Positions 51,364-57,996 of a stretch of 57,996 nucleotides of DNA are shown in pieces. The stretch comes from Lachnospiraceae bacterium (GTDB lineage Bacteria; Bacillota; Clostridia; Lachnospirales; Lachnospiraceae). Positions within the stretch are counted from its first letter, which is position 1, and each line of letters starts with the position of its first letter. The translations under genes and the position numbers were made by a program. The notes beneath the pieces were generated by a model, which did no database searches, had not been told where the DNA came from, and saw only the letters and a list, made by a program, of their open reading frames with translations. The stretch lies in contig JAJQEO010000097.1 of assembly GCA_021201665.1 (NCBI GenBank), forward strand, positions 32,605-90,600, in the 5' to 3' direction.

Positions 51364-52758
51364 TCATTCCGCCACAATAAAAATCCTTCCCTCCCCCGGA
51401 GCTACCTGCGCTGTCAGCCTTCCATTTTCAAAGCCGAACGCCGCCTCATCCGGCAGCCTTCCATCCGTCAGCGCAAATGTCTTTTCCGCCGCCGTATCCG
51501 TAATTTTCCCGGCATGGCAGGGCAGCTGCACCGTATGCGCCGCGGTCTGGTCATCATTATTTACCATCACGATGGCCGTCTGCTTTGACCCGATCCGCGC
51601 GAACGCGTACTGCCTGGTCGTCAGAAGCAGCTCCCGATAAGTGCCTTCGCCGATCACCGGATACTCCCTGCGGCATTTGCCAAGGAACGTGATATATTCC
51701 TTCAGTCCCGGCACGGGAGGATTCTTCTCCATCTCTTCCAGATTCAGATGCTGCCGAAGTGCCGGATCTCCACCGTTCGCTTTTCTCCCTTCTACACCCC
51801 ACTCCGATCCATAATAAATCGACGGAACTCCAGGCAGGGTATAGAGAAGCGTGTACACGGATCTCAAATGTCTCTTATCATTCAGTTTCGACACAATCCT
51901 GTCAACATCATGGTTGTCCACAAACGAGTACAGTACCCGCCCCCTGCAGAGCCCGCCGTTCCCGTCGAACAGCCTACGGATCGTATGCGCGATCTCAAAA
52001 TAGTTATGGTCATTGTGGCCCGAATACAATCCCTTGTGCAGCTCATAATTGGTCACCGAATGCAGCATCTCCTGGTTCGCCCAGCGCGAATAATCCCCGT
52101 GGATTACCTCGCCCAGCAGCCAGAAATCCTGCTTTTCATTGCCGGTCATCCACCGCATTTCCCGCATAAAGTCAAAATCCAGGCAGTCGGCACAGTCCAG
52201 GCGGATTCCGTCAATATCAAACTCGCGGATCCAGAACCGGATCACATCAAACAGATAATCCTTCACCTCGCGGTTTTGTAAATTCAGGTTCACCAGCTCA
52301 AAACAATTCCTCCATGCCTCATATCCAAATCCGTCGTTATACGGACTATTTCCCCAGAAATTAATCCCTTTATACCAGCCGCAGTAGCGCGACCCCTCAC
52401 GGTTCAGCTGAATATCCCGAAACGCGAAAAACTCGCGCCCTGTATGGTTGAACACCCCGTCCACCACGATTTTCAGCCCCAGCTCGTGCGCTTTCTGCAC
52501 AAACCTTTTAAAGTCCTCATTATCCCCAAGCCTGCGGTCCACCTTCTTATAGTCCTTCGTGTCATAGCCATGTGTCGTCGACTCAAAAAGCGGCCCGATA
52601 TAAATCGCCCCGCACTCCAGTGAACGGATATGCGGAAGCCACCGCTCCAGCTCCTCAAACCGGTGAACCACCTGCTCCTCTTTATTTTCAAACGGCGCCC
52701 CGCTCATCCCCAGCGGGTACATATGATAAAAAACCGTGTTTTCATACCAGACTGACAT
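51364..52758 (-). CDS. GH13 alpha-amylase family protein
   Basis: 464 residues, starting MSVWYENTVFYHMYPLG. The GH13 barrel has VVDGVFNHTG, the nucleophile Asp in DGIRLDCADC, the acid Glu in LLGEVIHG and the third carboxylate in FVDNHDVDR, followed by a C-terminal beta domain. No signal peptide, so it acts inside on maltodextrin or glycogen fragments, as with cyclomaltodextrinase-like enzymes. Next to glgB but separated by 532 bp, so probably a separate unit. Confidence 0.9.
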   Translation of the reverse strand: MSVWYENTVFYHMYPLGMSGAPFENKEEQVVHRFEELERWLPHIRSLECGAIYIGPLFESTTHGYDTKDYKKVDRRLGDNEDFKRFVQKAHELGLKIVVDGVFNHTGREFFAFRDIQLNREGSRYCGWYKGINFWGNSPYNDGFGYEAWRNCFELVNLNLQNREVKDYLFDVIRFWIREFDIDGIRLDCADCLDFDFMREMRWMTGNEKQDFWLLGEVIHGDYSRWANQEMLHSVTNYELHKGLYSGHNDHNYFEIAHTIRRLFDGNGGLCRGRVLYSFVDNHDVDRIVSKLNDKRHLRSVYTLLYTLPGVPSIYYGSEWGVEGRKANGGDPALRQHLNLEEMEKNPPVPGLKEYITFLGKCRREYPVIGEGTYRELLLTTRQYAFARIGSKQTAIVMVNNDDQTAAHTVQLPCHAGKITDTAAEKTFALTDGRLPDEAAFGFENGRLTAQVAPGEGRIFIVAE

Positions 52759-52841
52759 GTTCCATTCCTCCGTAATTATTTTATGCCTTTTTGTGCAGCC
52801 TTTTTAATAAAATCCCATGCATAAACAGTCCCATATCTGTA

Positions 52842-53459
52842 TCATGAGAAAATCCCATACATAAACTGTCTTACAAGTGCGGAAATCTGCTGACGGTCCA
52901 CCTTTTCCTGCTCCGCCGGATCATGCTCATAGTGAAGCAGAAAATACGAGCTGATCGTGCCGACAAAGCCGATCGCGAACTGCCGCTGCCTGCCATTCAT
53001 ATTTCCCAGCTGGTCCGCGGCCCGGTCAAATACCCTCACTACCATATCATAAAACTCCACCATATAGGGCTGAATTGCCTGATAGGCCTCATTCCCTCTG
53101 GCCGAGTAAAACAGCGCCATCATCAGCATGTAAAAATGCCGGTCCTGCTCAAAAAAACCGCAGAAAATATCCGCCAGCCAGTGCAACGCTTCCTCAATCC
53201 GCAGATCCTTCCGCCTGCTCCGCTCATCCAGTTCCCGGTACATCCCCCGCAGCAGCTCAAACCGCTCTGCGATCAGTGCCTCAAGTAATCCCTTTTTACT
53301 CCCAAAATAATAGTATAGCGTCGGCTTCGTCAGACCCGCCCGGGCAACAATCTCCTGCACGCCGACCGCGTCATATCCTTTTTCATAAAACAGCTCATTC
53401 GCGCACTGCAAAAGCCGGGTCCGGTTATCCATCGTTTCCATGCTGTCTGTATTTTCCAT
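52842..53459 (-). CDS. TetR/AcrR family transcriptional regulator
   Basis: 205 residues. The N-terminal helix-turn-helix is clear (about 14-58: LLQCANELFYEKGYDAVGVQ, VARAGLTKPTLYYYFGSKKG), followed by a helical ligand domain. It probably represses its own promoter, since a palindromic operator overlaps the -10 box upstream. The gene to its left (GH13) runs in the same direction 83 bp further on and could be co-regulated. Confidence 0.88.
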   Translation of the reverse strand: MENTDSMETMDNRTRLLQCANELFYEKGYDAVGVQEIVARAGLTKPTLYYYFGSKKGLLEALIAERFELLRGMYRELDERSRRKDLRIEEALHWLADIFCGFFEQDRHFYMLMMALFYSARGNEAYQAIQPYMVEFYDMVVRVFDRAADQLGNMNGRQRQFAIGFVGTISSYFLLHYEHDPAEQEKVDRQQISALVRQFMYGIFS

Positions 53460-53618
53460 AAAAGCCCCGTTTCAAAGCCCATGTGAATCACTCATCGTCT
53501 AAGCCAATGGGCTTTCTGCTTCATCGGCCTGTTCCAAAATCCAGTTTCTGGTCCTGCCTGTTATATTACTCGCAGCAAAGCCAGCTGCTCATTAACTCCA
53601 GATCAGAAGCTCTTTTCA

Positions 53619-53647
53619 ATTATACCGTTCGGTATATAAAAAGTCAA
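53619..53647 (-). promoter_or_regulatory. TetR promoter with palindromic operator
   Basis: Minus-strand TTGACT (53642-53647) and TATAAT (53619-53624), 17-bp spacing. The perfect palindrome-like TATACCGTTCGGTATA (53621-53636) fills the spacer and overlaps the -10, the standard layout for self-repression by a TetR dimer. Confidence 0.82.
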
Positions 53648-53732
53648 CCCTTTCCCTGTACAAATATAATTTTAATTTTTCTTGCTTTAATTTATCTTAG
53701 CTTAATTTTTCAGTTATTCATTTTGGTAACGT

Positions 53733-53766
53733 AAAAACAGCGGTCTCAACGCCGCTGTTTTTCTTT
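53733..53766. terminator. Terminator 3' of the cysteine hydrolase gene
   Basis: AAAAACAGCGG-loop-CCGCTGTTTTT with A/T runs on both sides, active in either direction. Confidence 0.92.
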
Positions 53767-53827
53767 AAGTACCAGCATCCGTACAACATTGCAGAAACAC
53801 TTCAGCCGTTTGATATCTTTTCTCAAA

Positions 53828-54481
53828 TTATAATATCTGAATCTGGCACATCCGCATCGCATTCAGAGCGTTCTCATGACTTTCCGGCGTCACACCTGCA
53901 CAGCACGATGCGTCCACCACAATCGGCACCTCCGGAAAGGCCGCTTTGAGAATTATTGCGTTCGAAATCACGCAGATGTCCGTGCAAAGGCCAATCAGCT
54001 CAATTGCCTCCAGTTCATCCTTACTTTCTCCAACCTGTATATCCTGATTTTCCCCCTCTCGTGCCTCCCGATTTTCTCCGTCCTGCGAGACCCTGTTTCC
54101 CCCGCTCAGTGCGTTCGGACCGTTCTCAGACTCAGTAGACTTTCTTTCCGATTTCTCGATACAATGCATCACCACCTCAGGCAGCTTCAGCGACCCGAAG
54201 GCCGGCTTATCAATCACCGTACAGCCTTCTACATACACCTGCTCTGAAATATCCCATCCATGCGTCCCCTTCACGCAATGCACCACCGGAAGATTATGCC
54301 CCTCCTGTGTCTGTAAATACTCCTCCGTGTGAGTATCCCGCGTGTAAATTACGGAGTACCCCGTTTCAAGATATTGATCAATTTTTCCCCGAACATGATC
54401 CACAATCGTGATCGCTTCTTTTGTGCCAAGTGCCCCGTCAATAAAATCATTCTGCATATCGACTACAATCAATACTTTCAT
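53828..54481 (-). CDS. Isochorismatase/nicotinamidase-like cysteine hydrolase with insert
   Basis: 217 residues. Catalytic Asp8 (VVDMQNDF), Lys92 (DKPAFGS) and Cys170 (LCTDICV) form the triad; Asp49/His51 (TRDTH) match the metal site of nicotinamidases. A hydrophilic insert of about 48 residues (111-158, rich in Glu, Asn, Gly and Ser, GENREAREGEN) splits the fold before the Cys strand. It may hydrolyse nicotinamide or another amide. AAAGGGG precedes the ATG. Confidence 0.85.
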   Translation of the reverse strand: MKVLIVVDMQNDFIDGALGTKEAITIVDHVRGKIDQYLETGYSVIYTRDTHTEEYLQTQEGHNLPVVHCVKGTHGWDISEQVYVEGCTVIDKPAFGSLKLPEVVMHCIEKSERKSTESENGPNALSGGNRVSQDGENREAREGENQDIQVGESKDELEAIELIGLCTDICVISNAIILKAAFPEVPIVVDASCCAGVTPESHENALNAMRMCQIQIL

Positions 54482-54938
54482 TTCGCATTCCCCTTTCTAA
54501 TGAAAATCTCTTCAGCCTGCCAGATCCGTTGCCGCATCTGCTCCAATCGCGCAGTAATTTCAAAATTAGCAATTTCATTGTACTATATAATCTCAGAAAT
54601 TGCATCATTTTTCAAATATGTGTACGAACATTGATACACACAATCAGCATCACCCTCCAGCGAAAGTATGTCGCCGATGTCTGGACTGCAAATACTTCCA
54701 GGACGCTAAACGCGCATATCTCGTTTAAGTAAATCCATCTGTTTTATCATTCTATTGCATTTTCCATAAATCTCTGGTATCCTTATAAATATAATTCCAT
54801 AAATGATTTACAGATTTTTACAAAAGCTGGTTCCTTTCCGAGCACGACCGGCTGCTCATGACAGGTACCCTCCTTCTTGATAAAATTTACCGCATTATCT
54901 ACATCAAGACAACTTATCTAAACGAAAGAGCTATTACA
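54482..54938. other. Intergenic region upstream of the second sulfatase
   Basis: AT-rich. A TTGCAT/TATCCT promoter-like pair (about 54756-54784, plus strand) could serve the sulfatase gene. No small gene or RNA recognised. Confidence 0.5.
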
Positions 54939-56963
54939 ATGTCAGGAAATAAACTGTTATTGAAAAACCAGTCCTCCAAAGAAAGAAAATCCGGCAAACT
55001 CTGCAGACACATTTTCATGTGTGCAAAATATGTCGTATCCTTCCTTTTCGCCCTGCTTCCCTTTTTTGCACGGCAATCGTGCATTTATACAATCAATGCC
55101 CTGACTGAGCTTCTGCTCATCATATTATTCTCCGACATACTCGTACAAAAAAAGCCTCTTCTGGCAAATGTGTTAAACAGCATTCTAATTATGTTCTTTA
55201 ATATTCAGATGGCTGTCCTCTTTTTCGCGAATATATACGTGGAAACGGTAATGCTCTCTAATCTTGCTTCCGTAGAAGACCTGTCCGGAAATGCCGGAGA
55301 ATATTTAAGCGCTGTCGTTGTCGTTCTGCTTTTTTCTTTTTTGCCAATCCGGAGCATTGGGCACTCTGAAACTAATACGCCAGGTACCAGTCTTTTGAAA
55401 TGGCAGACGAAGTGGCAGGTCTTGAAATATCCGATTTTTCTGGCTGCAGTTATCTTAGAAATCGCCCTTCTTATGACTACGAATGTTACATATTCTCCAT
55501 TTGGAAACTATGTAATCCTGCTGCGGCAGGAATACCGCATTTACCAGATGCGCCTTCAGATAGCTGACAGTAATTCTGAAAGTGCGGCTGAAACCTTCTA
55601 TTCCACTGGCCTGACCGACTACAGGGAAAAGGATTCCTCATTGGCGGCAACGCCAAATATTATTCTGATTTTCACAGAAGGTCTTTCTCAGAATATAATC
55701 GATGATGAACGGGAAATCATGCCAAACGTCGCCTCATTGGAAGAAGAGTCTCTGAATTTCACAGAATATTATAATCACACCTTTGCCACCTACCGGGGTC
55801 TGATTGGGCAGCTTTACTCCGGCTATCAGATGGACAATCTGGATGAAAACAATCTGATCTCTCTTCAGAGCATCTTAAGCGACCAGGGGTATCATACCGT
55901 TTTCATTAATACAGAGCCGAATAATGAAGACTTTTCAGATTACCTCGCCTCCATGGGATTTGATGAAATCATTGGCGAGACAACCGATACCCTGAGCGGT
56001 ACCGCGGATACCTACTCTGATAAAGAAGCCTACAAACTCTTATGGGATGAGGCCGAAGAGCTTTCTGCTGCAGAAGAACCTTTTTTCCTTGTTATTTATA
56101 CCTTTGGCACTCATGCGTCATTTGACAGTCAAGATGAGATATTCGAGGATGGCAGCGACTCTGAATTAAATAAATTTTATAATGCTGATTATCAATTCGG
56201 AGAATTTTTTGAAAAGTTTAAAAAGAGTGATTTAGCCAATAATACTATTCTCATTTTTACAGCTGATCACGCAGCCTACCAGGACAGTAAATTTACGTCT
56301 GCTTTCCCTGATTATAAGCGGTTTTCCTCCCAACTAGACGAAATACCGCTGGCCATCTACTATCAGGGTATCAAAGCAGAAACCATTTCTGTCAATGGCC
56401 GCAACTCTCTATGTCTCGCGCCGACTATCCTTGACCTGTTAGATATCAGCGCACCAAACTATTTTTTAGGCACAAGCCTTTTTGCCGATTCTTCAGAAGA
56501 CGTGAGCTTTGATACTGTTTTTTACAGTGAAAACAATCCTGTTTCCACTGTAAACGGAATTATTTCCAGCTTATCTGAATCTGACGAGACCTGGTTTGAT
56601 GAAAACCTGCGCCTGTATTTTACAGCCAAGCTTTCTTCCCCGTCAGAGTCCTATCTGGAATCCGTAAACTCTCTCACTGTTCGTACCACAACCAGCCTTT
56701 CCAGCGATGGCACACTTCTGGAAATTACCTACACCCCCGCAGAGGATGAAAACTATGAGCAATACTGGTTCCCTGTATGGAGCGCCGAAGATGGACAGGA
56801 CGACATCGTATGGTATGTCGCCAAAAAGAAATGGAACGGCTCCTGGCACGCCACAGTAACACTGTCAGATCATACTCTGCATGGAGAGCTGAACATCCAT
56901 GTATATGGCGGAGAAACCGAAGCTGAAGAATGTCTGGAGGTCAGCTCCATCGTTCTTCCATGA
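54939..56963 (+). CDS. LtaS-like membrane sulfatase with C-terminal GBS_Bsp-like domain
   Basis: 674 residues. About four to five membrane helices (22-200) are followed by a sulfatase domain (about 240-530) with ILIFTEGLSQ (metal Glu), TFATYRGLIGQ (likely nucleophile Thr), FGTHASF and FTADHAAYQD (metal Asp/His). The last 80 residues (PVWSAEDGQDDIVWYVAKKK, NIHVYGG) look like a GBS_Bsp-like beta domain, usual in cell-wall proteins. It probably transfers a phosphoglycerol-type group to a surface polymer. The start at 54939 has only a weak AAAGAG site; 54858 is the alternative. Confidence 0.82.
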   Translation: MSGNKLLLKNQSSKERKSGKLCRHIFMCAKYVVSFLFALLPFFARQSCIYTINALTELLLIILFSDILVQKKPLLANVLNSILIMFFNIQMAVLFFANIYVETVMLSNLASVEDLSGNAGEYLSAVVVVLLFSFLPIRSIGHSETNTPGTSLLKWQTKWQVLKYPIFLAAVILEIALLMTTNVTYSPFGNYVILLRQEYRIYQMRLQIADSNSESAAETFYSTGLTDYREKDSSLAATPNIILIFTEGLSQNIIDDEREIMPNVASLEEESLNFTEYYNHTFATYRGLIGQLYSGYQMDNLDENNLISLQSILSDQGYHTVFINTEPNNEDFSDYLASMGFDEIIGETTDTLSGTADTYSDKEAYKLLWDEAEELSAAEEPFFLVIYTFGTHASFDSQDEIFEDGSDSELNKFYNADYQFGEFFEKFKKSDLANNTILIFTADHAAYQDSKFTSAFPDYKRFSSQLDEIPLAIYYQGIKAETISVNGRNSLCLAPTILDLLDISAPNYFLGTSLFADSSEDVSFDTVFYSENNPVSTVNGIISSLSESDETWFDENLRLYFTAKLSSPSESYLESVNSLTVRTTTSLSSDGTLLEITYTPAEDENYEQYWFPVWSAEDGQDDIVWYVAKKKWNGSWHATVTLSDHTLHGELNIHVYGGETEAEECLEVSSIVLP

Positions 56964-57033
56964 AACTCTTCATACACATCTGTATAATCCGCCTGTGCGC
57001 AAAGCCATAAAATTTCTTACACGGCCGTGTGCA

Positions 57034-57066
57034 TAATAAAAAAGCGCCTCATCACGAGACGCTTTC
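57034..57066 (-). terminator. Terminator of the tRNA operon
   Basis: On the minus strand AGCGTCTC-loop-GAGGCGCT (one G-U pair) followed by TTTTTTATT. It may also end the sulfatase transcript from the left. Confidence 0.88.
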
Positions 57067-57138
57067 TCTTCGCTGCAAACTCTTGATTTTGGCGGCTTTC
57101 TTACGTTCTCGATCCGCTTCGCGAATCGGAACAAATCA

Positions 57139-57211
57139 TGAGACATCGGGGATTCGAACCCCGGACAACTTGATTAAAAGTCAAGTGCTCTACCACCTGA
57201 GCTAATATCCC
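57139..57211 (-). tRNA. tRNA-Lys (TTT)
   Basis: 73-nt cloverleaf on the minus strand; anticodon loop ACTTTTAAT gives TTT; GTTCGAATCC T-loop present; acceptor stem has G-U pairs. Last gene of the tRNA operon. Confidence 0.93.
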
Positions 57212-57259
57212 ATCTGTTGAACTCTCTTCAGGCACAAGGCTATCTGAGAATAAACAGCA

Positions 57260-57332
<73 letters not shown>

Positions 57333-57366
57333 ATATATACAGCAGAATCAATTGATTCTGCTTAAG

Positions 57367-57440
57367 TTGCGGGAGCAGGATTTGAACCTGCGACCTTCGG
57401 GTTATGAGCCCGACGAGCTTCCAGACTGCTCCACCCCGCG
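57367..57440 (-). tRNA. Initiator tRNA-fMet (CAT)
   Basis: Anticodon CAT with three G-C pairs at the stem base (GGGCTCATAACCC) and a C1-A72 mismatch, both marks of the initiator. Confidence 0.93.
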
Positions 57441-57472
57441 ATATGAAATTATGTGTACCGAAAATCGGTAAA

Positions 57473-57554
57473 TGGGTGGGGAAGGATTCGAACCTTCGAA
57501 GTCGTCGACAACAGATTTACAGTCTGCCCCCTTTGGCCGCTCGGGAACCCACCC
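57473..57554 (-). tRNA. tRNA-Tyr (GTA)
   Basis: 82-nt class II tRNA with a long variable arm; anticodon loop CTGTAAA (GTA); acceptor GGGTGGG/CCCACCC. Confidence 0.93.
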
Positions 57555-57618
57555 ATAAAATTTTCAATCAATCTCACCGATGCTTTTATATTGCCCAGAT
57601 AAAAATATCTTAACCAAA

Positions 57619-57691
57619 AGCCGATGATCGGACTCGAACCGATAACCTGCTGATTACAAATCAGCTGCTCTGCCAATTGAGCCACATCGGC
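57619..57691 (-). tRNA. tRNA-Thr (TGT)
   Basis: Acceptor GCCGATG/CATCGGC, anticodon loop TTTGTAA (TGT), GGTTCGAGTCC T arm. Confidence 0.95.
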
Positions 57692-57716
57692 ACGAGATTT
57701 CATAGTTTCCTTTCAC

Positions 57717-57789
57717 TGGGGCCTATAGGGCTCGAACCTATGACCCTCTGCTTGTAAGGCAGATGCTCTCCCAGCTGAGCTAAGACCCC
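57717..57789 (-). tRNA. tRNA-Val (TAC)
   Basis: Acceptor GGGGTCT/AGGCCCC with one G-U, anticodon loop CTTACAA (TAC), discriminator A. Confidence 0.95.
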
Positions 57790-57857
57790 AAAATATTAAT
57801 CATCTTTTCTTTAAAAATTCCCCAAAGAGAATCATTAAAAAGATCTTAAAAGAAAAA

Positions 57858-57931
57858 CGACCCAGATGAGACTCGAACTCACGACCTCCGCCGTGACAGG
57901 GCGGCGCTCTAACCAACTGAGCCACTGGGCC
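57858..57931 (-). tRNA. tRNA-Asp (GTC)
   Basis: Acceptor GGCCCAG/CTGGGTC with one G-U, anticodon loop CTGTCAC (GTC), discriminator G as usual for Asp. First of seven tRNAs read leftward; the 65 bp to its right contain TTTTGAAGGTAC, so rRNA or more tRNA genes may lie beyond the edge. Confidence 0.95.
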
Positions 57932-57996
57932 ATACAAGATATCTTCGTACCTTCAAAACCACATACAGAATACTATATCTCTCCGTGTTTTGCAAC

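Noticed and set aside
57932..57996. 5S rRNA end or rRNA spacer at the right edge
   Set aside because: TTTTGAAGGTAC resembles a spacer, but too little sequence is present to call an RNA gene.

Overview
The window looks like the chromosome of a Lachnospiraceae-type bacterium (Bacillota, Clostridia). The grounds are a GC content near 50%, strong AGGAGG-type ribosome sites, TadE/Flp1/DUF5702/DUF6382 pilus genes, MecA, XpaC/TelA, a ZTP riboswitch on a split purine module, TSCPD and PurO-like proteins, and several small proteins of a kind I associate with this family. No transposase, integrase, phage gene, rRNA gene or CRISPR array is visible. Most genes lie on the minus strand.

Layout, left to right: a truncated zinc-ribbon protein with 21-residue repeats; a class I aminotransferase; a zincin-like protein with a coupled small gene; an operon of XpaC, TelA and a PF06541-type membrane protein carrying a hendecad coiled coil (3.3-7.5 kb); an SH3/NlpC-P60 cell-wall hydrolase; thioredoxin reductase; a split AICAR formyltransferase / PurO-type IMP cyclohydrolase pair behind a ZTP riboswitch (11.3-13.6 kb); a GH18/SH3 protein; mecA; cardiolipin synthase; a class A beta-lactamase-like serine hydrolase; an LtaS-like enzyme; pgi; a repeat-rich membrane protein; MTA/SAH nucleosidase; a TSCPD protein; a transglutaminase-like protein; murG; HIT plus ECF sigma factor; rhomboid; GNAT.

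From 34.8 to 46.9 kb lies one long minus-strand Tad/Flp type IV pilus operon. In transcription order it holds prepilin peptidase, TadZ, TadA, TadB, TadC, Flp1 pilin, DUF5702 protein, a TadE-like protein with Cys/His repeats, a second prepilin peptidase, a second TadE-like protein and a DUF6382-FHA protein. A PucR/CdaR-type regulator, glgB and a GH13 amylase (glycogen/maltodextrin metabolism), a TetR regulator with a visible operator, a cysteine hydrolase and a second LtaS-like sulfatase follow. The right edge is a seven-gene tRNA operon (Asp-Val-Thr-Tyr-fMet-Phe-Lys) read leftward.

The most unusual content is non-coding or repetitive. Between tadZ and tadA is a 39-bp tandem array in which five of six modules carry a ribosome site, an ATG and an early stop (the sixth has ATA). 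A hairpin family with conserved flanks sits just 3' of six minus-strand genes. There are three further interspersed families and at least ten short tandem-repeat arrays, some overlapping promoters or leaders.
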